Positions 45,661-53,384 of a DNA stretch of 57,859 bases are shown one piece after another. The stretch spans positions 1 through 57,859 of the forward strand of contig NZ_JAVHUL010000019.1 in NCBI RefSeq assembly GCF_031085155.1. Reading direction: 5' to 3'. The translations under genes were made by a program, and so were the position numbers. The notes under the pieces were generated by a model. That model worked only from the letters and a program-made list of their open reading frames with translations. It was not told the origin of the DNA and searched no databases. This DNA comes from Mesonia profundi (GTDB lineage Bacteria; Bacteroidota; Bacteroidia; Flavobacteriales; Flavobacteriaceae). Position 1 is the first letter of the stretch; each line of letters opens with the position of its first letter.

Positions 45661-47118
45661 ATGAAAATTGAGCAAATTTATACGGGTTGTTTGTCACAGG
45701 GCGCCTACTATATTGAAAGTCAGGGGGAAGTAGCGATTATTGATCCGCTTCGCGAAGTACAACCTTATATAGACAAAGCGGAAGCTTCTGGGGCAAAAAT
45801 CAAGTACATTTTTGAAACCCATTTTCATGCCGATTTCGTTTCGGGACACCTTACTTTATCAGAAATAACAGGAGCTCCTATTATTTTTGGCCCAAATGCA
45901 AACCCAGATTTTGAATCTACCACCGCTACAGACGGACAAGAATTTAAATTGGGAGAACTTACTTTTGTAGTGCTTCATACACCGGGACATACCATGGAAA
46001 GTACCACTTATCTTTTAAGAGATAAAAATGGAAAAGACCATGCTTTATTTACGGGAGACACCTTGTTTTTAGGAGATGTAGGACGTCCAGATCTTGCTCA
46101 AAAAGCAGCAGATATGACGCAAGAAGACTTGGCAGGAATTTTATATAATAGTTTAAGAACTAAGATTATGCCTTTGGCAGATGATATTACGGTTTACCCG
46201 GCTCATGGCGCAGGATCTGCTTGTGGAAAGAATATGATGAAGGAAACGGTAGATACGTTAGGGAATCAAAAAGAGATGAATTACGCGCTTCGTAGCGATA
46301 TGACCAAGGAAGAATTTGTAGAAGAAGTAACCGACGGTTTATTACCTCCACCCGCTTATTTCCCGATGAATGTGAAGATGAATAAAGAAGGCTACAAAAA
46401 TATTGAAGAAGTACTCAAACGTGGAAATAGCGCTTTAAGTCCAACTGCATTTGAAGCTGCAGCCAATGAAACTGGCGCTGTGATTCTGGATGTAAGAAAA
46501 GCCCAGGATTTTGCCAAAGGACATATTCCGGGTTCTATTTTTATAGGAATTGATGGAGGATTTGCACCTTGGGTAGGAGATTTGATTAAAGATGTAGAAC
46601 AGCCTATTCTTTTAATTGCAGACCACGATCGCATTGAGGAAACCATCACCCGTTTATCTCGTGTAGGTTTTGATCATACTTTAGGTTATCTAGAAGGTGG
46701 TTTTGAAGCTTGGAAAAAAGCGAGTAAAGAATACGATACCGTAACTTCTATTAGCGCACAAGAGTTTAAGAAAGCTCAAGAGGATGAAAAAGATATTCCT
46801 GTATTTGATGTACGAAAGCCGGGAGAATTTGAAGCAGAACATTTACCAAATGTTCACCACACTTCCCTTTCTGACCTTAATGATCATATGGCAGAATATC
46901 CAGAAAAAGAAACTTTCTATGTGCATTGTGCAGGTGGATACCGCAGTATGATTGCTTCGTCTATTTTAAAAAATCGTGGGATTCACAATCTGATTGATAT
47001 TCAAGGCGGTTTCAAAGCGATCAAAGAAGCAGGAATAGAAACGACAAATTATGTTTGTCCGTCTACCTTAAAAAAAAAAAATACGCCTGAATTGGATTCG
47101 TCCAACAAGGCCTCATAA
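45661..47118 (+). CDS. CstB-like persulfide dioxygenase with pseudo-rhodanese and rhodanese domains
   Basis: 485 residues in three parts. Residues 1-245 are an ETHE1/Blh-type metallo-beta-lactamase-fold dioxygenase: THFHADFVSGH at 53-63, PGH (His110), TGDTLF (Asp133), His182 and GSACGKNMMKE. Residues about 255-345 are a rhodanese fold whose active-site Cys is absent (IADHDRIEE). Residues about 366-446 are a second rhodanese with Cys423 (HCAGGYRS). This is the layout of staphylococcal CstB, which oxidises low-molecular persulfides and releases sulfite/thiosulfate. Preceded by operator S2. A run of twelve A at 47080-47091 near the 3' end could cause slippage. Confidence 0.9.
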   Translation: MKIEQIYTGCLSQGAYYIESQGEVAIIDPLREVQPYIDKAEASGAKIKYIFETHFHADFVSGHLTLSEITGAPIIFGPNANPDFESTTATDGQEFKLGELTFVVLHTPGHTMESTTYLLRDKNGKDHALFTGDTLFLGDVGRPDLAQKAADMTQEDLAGILYNSLRTKIMPLADDITVYPAHGAGSACGKNMMKETVDTLGNQKEMNYALRSDMTKEEFVEEVTDGLLPPPAYFPMNVKMNKEGYKNIEEVLKRGNSALSPTAFEAAANETGAVILDVRKAQDFAKGHIPGSIFIGIDGGFAPWVGDLIKDVEQPILLIADHDRIEETITRLSRVGFDHTLGYLEGGFEAWKKASKEYDTVTSISAQEFKKAQEDEKDIPVFDVRKPGEFEAEHLPNVHHTSLSDLNDHMAEYPEKETFYVHCAGGYRSMIASSILKNRGIHNLIDIQGGFKAIKEAGIETTNYVCPSTLKKKNTPELDSSNKAS

Positions 47119-47162
47119 TAACCCCTCAACGAAGGGAAAGTAAATTTTTGGTTGGTTAGTAG

Positions 47163-47192
47163 AAAAGAGCGGCAAGAGATGGTCGCTCTTTT
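47163..47192. terminator. Bidirectional terminator between persulfide dioxygenase and methyltransferase genes
   Basis: AAAAGAGCG / CGCTCTTTT stem between two convergent genes, with a T-rich tail on the plus strand. Confidence 0.7.
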
Positions 47193-47197
47193 CGTTT

Positions 47198-47788
47198 TTA
47201 TTCTTTTTGAAACACTAAAGTCGTCATCGCCCGCAGGTCTTGCACATTGGTCGTTTTTACAGGCTCCATAAGTTTTAAAGGATGGATTTCTAAAAGCGCT
47301 GAAATTAGTTCTCGAGTGATGTAAAAATTCCCATTTTCGTTAGTCTGACTATCTTGTACAAAACCATTCTTTCCTTGCAAACCAATAGTTGACGATACGC
47401 GAATAAATAAAGTTCCTGAAGCTTTTAGAACCCGAATTAATTCTTTAAACATCGCCTGAAAATGTTCTGTGTTTTTTGCAAAATGCAATACTGCAGAACA
47501 TAAAATGTGATCGAAACTACTTCTGCCGTAAGGCAAATTATCTAAGTCCCCTATCCTTAGCTGTGTTGCTATTTTAGAGTAAATTTCTTGCGCTATTTTA
47601 ATGCGTTCGGGATTGCTGTCTATTCCATAAAGAGAAAAGTCGTTTTGATAAAACCATTTTAGGTTTCTTCCTTCACCACAACCCGCATCTAGAATAGATT
47701 GCCCAGGCTGGTAGGTTCCTTTTAAAATTTGATCGAGTACATAAATGTCTATATTTCCTATTAACTCATAGGTTTTTTTGTGATCCAT
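47198..47788 (-). CDS. Class I SAM-dependent methyltransferase
   Basis: 196 residues from the ATG at 47788. SAM motif LDAGCGEGRNL near 40, acidic YGID after the second strand, and post-motif LRIGDLDNLPYGRSSFDHILCSAVLHF (about 86-112). It resembles TehB/Tam-like small-molecule methyltransferases often found beside rhodanese genes; the substrate is unknown. The operator S3 upstream is not in register for this strand (no -7 element at the mirror position), so it probably belongs only to the rhodanese gene. Confidence 0.82.
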   Translation of the reverse strand: MDHKKTYELIGNIDIYVLDQILKGTYQPGQSILDAGCGEGRNLKWFYQNDFSLYGIDSNPERIKIAQEIYSKIATQLRIGDLDNLPYGRSSFDHILCSAVLHFAKNTEHFQAMFKELIRVLKASGTLFIRVSSTIGLQGKNGFVQDSQTNENGNFYITRELISALLEIHPLKLMEPVKTTNVQDLRAMTTLVFQKE

Positions 47789-47832
47789 AGCAGAAATTTC
47801 AGAAAACAAGATAAGAATTCATGTGGAGTTTG

Positions 47833-47876
47833 GTAACATGGGTTACGTATTTTTACTGCTAGATTTCTTATCTTTA
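47833..47876 (+). promoter_or_regulatory. Operator S3 and -7 element of the rhodanese gene
   Basis: Palindrome GTAACATGGGTTAC at 47833-47846 and TATCTTTA at 47869-47876. Centre to centre 33 bp. Confidence 0.72.
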
Positions 47877-47925
47877 AAAATCGATAAGCGAAGATTGCTT
47901 TTATGAATTTAAAAACACCAAAAAA

Positions 47926-48300
47926 ATGAAAAATATAGTTTTAATACTGACCTTAATCAGCACTTTAACTGCTTGTAATGCACAACAGACCAACACCATT
48001 GAAGTTCTTTCTGCTACAGAATTTAAGGAAGCAGTTACCAACAAAGAGGTTCAACTGGTAGATGTTCGTACTCCAGAAGAATTTAAGGAAGGAGAGATTG
48101 ATGACGCTTTAAACATCGACTTTTTACAAAATGAGAGCTTTACGACTCAGTTTGAAAAGTTAGATAAAGAAGAGCCGGTATATATTTACTGCCGTTCTGG
48201 AAACCGAAGTGGAAAAGCAGCGAATCAATTACAAAAAATGGGGTTTAAAGAAATTTACGACCTTGAAGGTGGTTATATGAACTATCCTTATAAAAAGTAA
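47926..48300 (+). CDS. Rhodanese-domain lipoprotein
   Basis: 124 residues. Lipobox TLTAC (Cys17) places a single rhodanese domain in the cell envelope. The active-site loop is CRSGNRS with Cys89, and VDVRTPEEF is present. It can carry a persulfide on Cys89. Under operator S3 it is a plausible envelope sulfur carrier in the island. Confidence 0.9.
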   Translation: MKNIVLILTLISTLTACNAQQTNTIEVLSATEFKEAVTNKEVQLVDVRTPEEFKEGEIDDALNIDFLQNESFTTQFEKLDKEEPVYIYCRSGNRSGKAANQLQKMGFKEIYDLEGGYMNYPYKK

Positions 48301-48328
48301 GATAGCCCATAAGACTTGTATTTTATTT

Positions 48329-48376
48329 AAAATGCGCAAAGAAGAAAACATAAGGTTTTATTTCTTTGCGCATTTT
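48329..48376 (+). terminator. Terminator of the rhodanese gene
   Basis: Perfect 15-base arms AAAATGCGCAAAGAA / TTCTTTGCGCATTTT with an 18-base loop. Confidence 0.75.
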
Positions 48377-48439
48377 GCATTAGACTTAAGTTTTTCTGCG
48401 TAGAACTCTAATTCTAGATTCTAAAAATCAATTAGAATT

Positions 48440-48606
48440 TATACCAATTTAAATACGTAATGTCGCATTAAGAAATTGAATTATTTTTTGCTTGATTGAA
48501 GTTAAAAATTATTAGCATAGCCTTTGTTACGGTGATAATTTTTAATGAAAAGTAAGCATAAAAGAAACGATTTAATGGTTACATTATCTGTTTAATTTGG
48601 TATTAA
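48440..48606 (+). repeat. Dispersed repeat, copy B (MITE-like)
   Basis: Second copy of the repeat at 13679-13796, in the opposite orientation, with about 55 extra bases in the middle. It begins TTATACCAATTTAAATACG and ends AATTTGGTATTAA. Its end supplies the last codons (LIPN) and the stop of the membrane protein gene at 48592. Confidence 0.6.
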
Positions 48607-49089
48607 CACCTCATACATAAAATGCTGCAAGCTTCGCATCTCTTCTTTACCAACCTTTCTACCCAAGCGACCAGAGAAATATAGCACAAACCAAAGCACA
48701 AAAAGTGTTCCCATTGCTAGGATAGGCCAAGTACTGGGTCTCTCTAGTCTAATATTGGTGTACACCCATATACTTGCACCTATAAAAAGGCTTCCTACGA
48801 CAAAGTGCAAGAACATAAACAATGTCCATACCGTAGGACTTGGTCCGTAAAGTCCTTTTAAAACGGTAGGTTGATCTTCAATTTTATAGATTTCTAAGTG
48901 TAATTGTGGCGACCAGAAATGCTGTTTTTCTTTCGGAAATCGTATAAACACATGATCGTCTACCCTACTGGTCACAAAGCTTTCACTACTCTTTCCAGCC
49001 GACTTAAAAGCAACTAGTAGCTTTTCGGGATCTTCATTTAGCTCTAGGCGAAACCTAGGACGTAAAACTACTTGGTTAGATAATTCCAT
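48592..49089 (-). CDS. Small membrane protein of unknown function
   Basis: 165 residues: a soluble N-terminal half with beta-like text (VVLRPRFRLELNEDPEKLLVAF, VFIRFPKEKQHFWSPQLHLEIY), two transmembrane helices (about 88-110 and 120-137) and a C-terminal helix. I do not recognise a named family. The last four codons are inside repeat copy B, so the original C-terminus may have been replaced by the insertion. Confidence 0.65.
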   Translation of the reverse strand: MELSNQVVLRPRFRLELNEDPEKLLVAFKSAGKSSESFVTSRVDDHVFIRFPKEKQHFWSPQLHLEIYKIEDQPTVLKGLYGPSPTVWTLFMFLHFVVGSLFIGASIWVYTNIRLERPSTWPILAMGTLFVLWFVLYFSGRLGRKVGKEEMRSLQHFMYEVLIPN

Positions 49090-49171
49090 AATGGGCTAAA
49101 TATAGAACATTTAATTTGTGCCCTGCAAGAAGAAAATTTTCATATTTTTTTTCTGAAGTTTTTGATTTAAA

Positions 49172-49210
49172 AAAACAAAGAGCAGATTCATCAAATCTAC
49201 TCTTTGTTTT
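49172..49210 (-). terminator. Possible terminator of the minus-strand sulfur operon
   Basis: AAAACAAAGAG-C-AGATT pairs with AATCT-A-CTCTTTGTTTT, one mismatch, T-rich on either strand. Confidence 0.5.
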
Positions 49211-49261
49211 GTTTCTATTTTTTCTTCCGATAAGAGAGAAACTCTTTCAAAACATACTAAA

Positions 49262-49317
49262 ATGTCATTTCGAGCGCCAGCCCGAAAGAATTCATTCTGG
49301 CGGGGAGTCGAGAAATC
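49262..49317. repeat. REP-like hairpin (TGTCATTTCGAG...GTCGAGAAATC)
   Basis: Imperfect inverted repeat of the kind scattered through flavobacterial genomes; related words occur at 36805-36930. Confidence 0.5.
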
Positions 49318-49416
49318 TAACTATAAAACATTTCGATTCCATTCAGCATAGACATTTCGACGCTGTTCATTGTGACAAGGTTTTTTTTACCGTTACACTT
49401 CCGCAAAGTTTCTTTT

Positions 49417-50046
49417 TTACTTCAAACTATTTAAAAACTCCTTAAAATCGGGGTGGCTATAATCGGCCATTCCATTATGTGTCATCACCAAATTTCCTTT
49501 GGTATCGATCACATAAGTGGTAGGAATAGCAGAAGAATGATACATTCTAGGAACTCCGTTTGCTGCCGTATAAATGGGCAGATCATATTCTTTACGCTTG
49601 TCAAATGCCTTGGCTTTTTCAAAATCATCATCTAAAGAAAGCATCACAAAAGCAACCTCATCTCCCATTTCTTCGTGCAGCTCATCAATGCTAGGCATTT
49701 CTGCCACACAAGGCGGACACCAAGTGGCCCACAAGTTCATAAAGATGACTTTACCTTTCAATTCCTTTAAAGAGACGGTATTTCCATCTCTATCAATCAA
49801 ATCAAAATTGAAATCTGCTTTCGTTTTATTGGCATCAACTGCTGCCACCTCATCGCTTCCGGTGTTTTCTGCTACGGTCATTTCTTTTACATCAGGATTC
49901 ATTAAACCAGTAGCTAGAATTCCGCGTTGAGCGAAACCAATTACTTCGGTATGTAATCCTGTAGCGTAGAGCACCACAGCGATGGCTGCAAAAATTCCGT
50001 ACTGAATCCAGGTTTTCTTAGCGCTATCTTTTTTATTCTCTTTCAT
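49417..50046 (-). CDS. TlpA/ResA-like membrane-anchored thioredoxin
   Basis: 209 residues. N-terminal transmembrane anchor at about 12-30, linker, then a TlpA-type thioredoxin fold with the active site WATWCPPC (Cys110, Cys113) and the cis-Pro segment SAIPTTYVID. Faces the periplasm. It is the last gene of the operon with SoxB-like, DsrE-like and DoxX proteins (nine-base gap). Sox clusters carry similar thioredoxins (SoxW/SoxS) that keep the carrier cysteine reduced, so a similar job is inferred. Confidence 0.88.
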   Translation of the reverse strand: MKENKKDSAKKTWIQYGIFAAIAVVLYATGLHTEVIGFAQRGILATGLMNPDVKEMTVAENTGSDEVAAVDANKTKADFNFDLIDRDGNTVSLKELKGKVIFMNLWATWCPPCVAEMPSIDELHEEMGDEVAFVMLSLDDDFEKAKAFDKRKEYDLPIYTAANGVPRMYHSSAIPTTYVIDTKGNLVMTHNGMADYSHPDFKEFLNSLK

Positions 50047-50055
50047 AATTAATTT

Positions 50056-51717
50056 TTATTGAAATTTATATTCGGTTCCCGGTACGGTAGAGAAAGAGTA
50101 CTTTCCAAGATATTCACAGTAAGCTCTTCCCTCTAAAGTAGGAGATACTGGCGATTTCTTTTCTAAATATTCTTCTACCACTTCGTGAATGGTATAGTCT
50201 TTCACTTCTACATCTTCTACATTAGGCATTCTACACAAATTATCGATAGGATCTCCCGGTCTCACACAAGCAGAAATGGTATAATATTCATCATCTTGCA
50301 TAGGCTCTCCTTTCACGATAATGCTAGAAATACGCTCTCCTTTTTGATTTTGAGAATTAAAATTCACTTTCATTCCAGAGAAACGCACCAACCAACCGCC
50401 AAATCTTTCGGTGGCATTTTCAGCAAAAGCATTATGCATTTCACCTTCTAACCAATCCTTAATCTGTTTTCCAGTCGCTTTTCCTGTTTTCACTTTTTCG
50501 TTTACTGGAAGTAAATTCCACAAGTTAGCACGGGTAATAGGTTCTGGTTTACCATCTTTGGGAACTATAGGATTCCCAAAACGGAAGCCATTAGAAATTG
50601 AAATATCTGCTCCGGTTTTCCAACGTGCAGCATCGGTAATCATATTATCCATAGGATTTTCTACGGTTAAATAACGATATATTGGCGTATTGGTATAGCC
50701 TACCACCGTTTCTAGATACTCTTTATAAGGTGCTTTTTCTCTATCTACTAGCGCTTGCAATTCTTTATCTGCAGGATATTTGATAGGATCTACATCGATG
50801 AGTTCATAATCGTCTCCTACTAATTTTCCATCTACCAAATGTAAGGTTAATTTCCCCACGAAAGAACCAAATGCACCCGGTTCAGATACCTTAGCGTACT
50901 TTCCTTGTATCAATTCGCGTACCCTTTCGTGCGTATCATTACCCAATACATAATCTACATTTTCGGCAATCGGATTATTAGCCAATTCTACTTGTTTAAA
51001 AATTCCAATATGTGTCACTAAAAAAAGCACATCTATTTTTTCTTTCACTTTAATATCGTCCACCATCTTTTTCAAATCATCATCAAGGCCACTAAAGCCT
51101 ATTCCTTTACTAAAAATAGGATTTTGTCTTACCGGAACAGCGGGATCATTAATCCCTACAAAACCAATGCGAACTCCTTCAATCTCTTTCACCCAGTGCG
51201 CAGGAAACAAAGGCTCTTTGCTTTCGTCGTGGTGCATATTTTGTGCGATAATGGGCGTATCATAGCCTTTCATTACCTCCATCATATTGTCTTTCCCGTA
51301 CACTACCTCCCAATTTCCTGGAATAATAACATCAAATCCCATATTCTTAATAACGTCTGGCATCACTTTTCCTTCAGATAAAGCTGCATATCCACTTCCT
51401 TGAATCAGGTCACCCCCATCTACAATAATGGTACGGTTGGGATTTTTTTCACGCTCTTGGTCAAAAAGAGTCTTAATATTTGCTAGTCCGCCTCGATTTT
51501 TAAAGACCACTTCTTCGTCTTCCCAAAAAAGTTCTGGATGCGTATCTAATTGCCCGTGAATATCTGCCGTTTGAAGGATGGTAATACTCAAGGTATCTTT
51601 CGTTTCGGAATTTTTAGCCATATCTTTTGAAGTTTCATTTTTACAAGAAACGGTGGCTATTAATATTCCTAAAAGGCTAAGCCTTGCTAAAATTGTGGTG
51701 TTAAATAGGTTCATCAT
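50056..51717 (-). CDS. SoxB-like metallophosphoesterase/5'-nucleotidase-family lipoprotein
   Basis: 553 residues. Lipobox ATVSC (Cys25). The metallophosphoesterase domain has the metal motifs DIH (52-54), GGD (101-103), GNWE (134-137), LVTHIG (His236) and DTHE (His263). The C-terminal 5'-nucleotidase domain follows. In nucleotidases the third motif is GNHE; here the catalytic His is Trp and the text is GNWEVVYG. From memory SoxB reads GHWEFTYG there. GFRFG (377-381) and GGWLVRFSG (430-438) also resemble SoxB (GFRWG, GGDMVRVGG). SoxB removes sulfate from Cys-S-sulfonate on SoxYZ. Between DsrE and TlpA genes, a sulfohydrolase role is more likely than nucleotide salvage. The start overlaps the dsrE-like stop by one base. 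Confidence 0.75.
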   Translation of the reverse strand: MMNLFNTTILARLSLLGILIATVSCKNETSKDMAKNSETKDTLSITILQTADIHGQLDTHPELFWEDEEVVFKNRGGLANIKTLFDQEREKNPNRTIIVDGGDLIQGSGYAALSEGKVMPDVIKNMGFDVIIPGNWEVVYGKDNMMEVMKGYDTPIIAQNMHHDESKEPLFPAHWVKEIEGVRIGFVGINDPAVPVRQNPIFSKGIGFSGLDDDLKKMVDDIKVKEKIDVLFLVTHIGIFKQVELANNPIAENVDYVLGNDTHERVRELIQGKYAKVSEPGAFGSFVGKLTLHLVDGKLVGDDYELIDVDPIKYPADKELQALVDREKAPYKEYLETVVGYTNTPIYRYLTVENPMDNMITDAARWKTGADISISNGFRFGNPIVPKDGKPEPITRANLWNLLPVNEKVKTGKATGKQIKDWLEGEMHNAFAENATERFGGWLVRFSGMKVNFNSQNQKGERISSIIVKGEPMQDDEYYTISACVRPGDPIDNLCRMPNVEDVEVKDYTIHEVVEEYLEKKSPVSPTLEGRAYCEYLGKYSFSTVPGTEYKFQ

Positions 51718-52139
51718 TATAAACTTAAACTTTTATAGCCCTTTTTTTGAAGCTGAAAATTATACAAAATGCCGTTTTCTACGACCTTCATTTCTTCTGG
51801 TACCTTTGTGGTATCAATTTTAAATTTGTTCAGCGAAAAACCGCAAGCTACTAAGTGTACTCCGGCTTCCTCCGCTTTTCTTATAAATTTCTTCATTTTA
51901 TGCGTATCGGTGATATCCCCTATTTCCTTTCCGCAAATAATCACTTGAAAATCGCCAAAATCATCGCCTTCTTCCGCTTTAAGCGATTCCGCAGTAAGAA
52001 TTATAGGTTGTAATTGTGGTATCTTTTTAGTGAGTACCACATAATTATTTTTATCATTTAGATGTTGTTGCGCCTTTAAGTTAGCCGTGCTGAATAAATT
52101 CAGCATTAAAAAGAGGGCGCTTAAAATATATGTTTTCAT
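51717..52139 (-). CDS. Periplasmic DsrE-family protein
   Basis: 140 residues. Signal peptide to about residue 23 (LKAQ). The mature part is a DsrE/DsrF-like fold (GDFQVIICGKEIGD, HKMKKFIRKAEEAGVHLVACGFSL) with Cys69 and Cys99. Cys99 stands where DsrE-family proteins keep the sulfur-carrying cysteine. It is exported, unlike cytosolic DsrE/TusD. Its stop overlaps the start of the SoxB-like gene, so tight co-expression is implied. It could be the carrier on which the SoxB-like enzyme acts, since no SoxYZ is encoded nearby (inference). Confidence 0.78.
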   Translation of the reverse strand: MKTYILSALFLMLNLFSTANLKAQQHLNDKNNYVVLTKKIPQLQPIILTAESLKAEEGDDFGDFQVIICGKEIGDITDTHKMKKFIRKAEEAGVHLVACGFSLNKFKIDTTKVPEEMKVVENGILYNFQLQKKGYKSLSL

Positions 52140-52213
52140 TTTTATGGTTTTAGATGATTTTAGTTTGTGTTTAAAAAGTATCCTGTTTTTTCCGCTTTAC
52201 GGAAAGCTATCCG

Positions 52214-52630
52214 CTAAGGTTCATATTCATCTGGGTTCACAGATTTTCTGGTGTCGTTTAAAACAAAGAATAAAAGTCCGCCTAAGATGGCAATATTTTT
52301 AAAAAGTGGTCCTAATGTCGTGATTTGTCCTACCTGAATGGTTAAGGTAATGGGAATTAAAACGCCTATCAAAATGAGGGCTGCCCATTTGGTTTTGTAG
52401 CCCATAAGAAAAAGAAAACCTGCACTAAGCATCACCATTCCCGAAAGAATCACCAGCCATTGGGGATCTCCAAAAAGATGGGCAATCCCTTTAAAATTAG
52501 CTTTTTCTATGCGTTGTGCTGTCTTTTCTACCTGAAGCAAGTGGTTAAAACCTGCTACGAGAAATATACCACTAACGAATATTCTTAAAAGTTGGACCGA
52601 TCTAGCGTTTACTGAAATACGTGTCGCCAT
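52214..52630 (-). CDS. DoxX/MauE-like membrane protein of the sulfur operon
   Basis: 138 residues with four transmembrane segments: LLRIFVSGIFLVAGFNHLLQV (about 14-34), VILSGMVMLSAGFLFLMGY, ALILIGVLIPITLTIQVG and IAILGGLLFFVL. DoxX/DoxD relatives form thiosulfate:quinone oxidoreductase in archaea and pair with redox partners in bacteria. In this operon a link from periplasmic sulfur chemistry to the quinone pool is possible (inference). A 74-base gap separates it from the dsrE-like gene. Confidence 0.82.
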   Translation of the reverse strand: MATRISVNARSVQLLRIFVSGIFLVAGFNHLLQVEKTAQRIEKANFKGIAHLFGDPQWLVILSGMVMLSAGFLFLMGYKTKWAALILIGVLIPITLTIQVGQITTLGPLFKNIAILGGLLFFVLNDTRKSVNPDEYEP

Positions 52631-52752
52631 GAGAACTCATGTAAAAATTAAGAGTTGATTTTGTGCGGTGTCTATCCGTAATTACTCCTTTTTACATGCG
52701 TTTGGAAAAGAAACCATTACGGTAGCACCGACTTAAAATTTTATCATTATTC

Positions 52753-53115
52753 TTAAGCGATCCGGGGTGGCGGAGAGGTATTATCTAGGTGTAGATAATT
52801 GAATCTTGAAGTAAAGTAATCGTTGAAAATCGTGATGGGTTCTACCGTATTGGTTTCCCAAGAAAACAAATCGAACTGAAATTGTGAGGTACAAAAACTG
52901 TTTAAGGCAATCACCTGAGAAGTGATTTGATCTGCTTCAGAAAATTGAGCTTTCTTTTGGCCTTGCTTCGGAAAGTTTTCTTTCTTACAATGCGGATTCA
53001 CAAAAGTGATATCACTTCCGCTGAAAAGCAAATTCAATCCCCCCGCTTCTAAGGCCATAAACTTTGCCGAGAAGATGAAGATAAGTGCTGCCGCTATGTA
53101 AGTTTGTGTTTTCAC
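52753..53115 (-). CDS. Small Cys-containing secreted protein leading the sulfur operon
   Basis: 120 residues from a GTG at 53115. N-terminal hydrophobic segment (about 5-22), then NPHCKK (Cys43), SFC (Cys74) and the tail NTSPPPRIA. The length, hydrophobic start, few cysteines and proline tail recall the HYC_CC_PP-type protein at 16683-17102. Both genes have the identical 12 bases GCATCGTGAAAA over their GTG start. An in-frame TTG seven codons upstream lies within the promoter and is rejected. The transcript should begin about four bases before the GTG. Function unknown. Confidence 0.65.
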   Translation of the reverse strand: MKTQTYIAAALIFIFSAKFMALEAGGLNLLFSGSDITFVNPHCKKENFPKQGQKKAQFSEADQITSQVIALNSFCTSQFQFDLFSWETNTVEPITIFNDYFTSRFNYLHLDNTSPPPRIA

Positions 53116-53122
53116 GATGCTC

Positions 53123-53166
53123 CAAACATATAACAATTAAGCCGTGAGCTTTGTAACTTTTGTTAC
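53123..53166 (-). promoter_or_regulatory. Operator S4 and -7 element of the minus-strand sulfur operon
   Basis: Palindrome GTAACTTTTGTTAC at 53153-53166 and, on the minus strand, TATGTTTG at 53123-53130 (perfect TAnnTTTG). Centre to centre 33 bp. Confidence 0.78.
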
Positions 53167-53216
53167 TCAATCGCTTTAAAAGCTTTTTTTAACAAAATTT
53201 AGAAAAAAACACTTCC

Positions 53217-53372
53217 TTACTTAATCACTTGAATTGCCCAGACGACTAACAGAAAACCTATCCCTGTAACGGCGGGTGCTGGAATTTGAGCAACAACCCC
53301 CAATACAATCATTACGATAGCGGTGATGGCAAGTAATACAGAAATCAAGTTTAATTTTTTGGTACGTGTCAT
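53217..53372 (-). CDS. 51-residue membrane peptide
   Basis: MTRTKKLNLISVLLAITAIV begins a 51-residue protein with two hydrophobic segments (about 8-25 and 31-47), a Pro-Ala-Pro-Ala turn between them and a basic N-terminus. It lies between operator S4 and the MITE-like element. Composition and start context look like a real small membrane protein. I have no family for it. Confidence 0.55.
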   Translation of the reverse strand: MTRTKKLNLISVLLAITAIVMIVLGVVAQIPAPAVTGIGFLLVVWAIQVIK

Positions 53373-53384
53373 TTTTCTATTTTT

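Larger units (their letters stand above)
49090..49416. other. Intergenic region with terminator and REP-like hairpin
   Basis: 327 bases without a gene. It contains a terminator hairpin (49172-49210) that serves the minus-strand sulfur operon and a REP-like element at 49262-49317 in which ATTTCGA, CGCCAG pair with CTGGCG, TCGAgAAAT. Confidence 0.6.

Noticed and set aside
47080-47091. Run of twelve A in the persulfide dioxygenase gene as a frameshift switch
   Set aside because: Only about nine codons follow, after both rhodanese domains, so slippage would hardly matter.
53116-53136. TTG start seven codons upstream of the small Cys protein gene
   Set aside because: It would overlap the -7 element of promoter S4, so the mRNA would not contain it.
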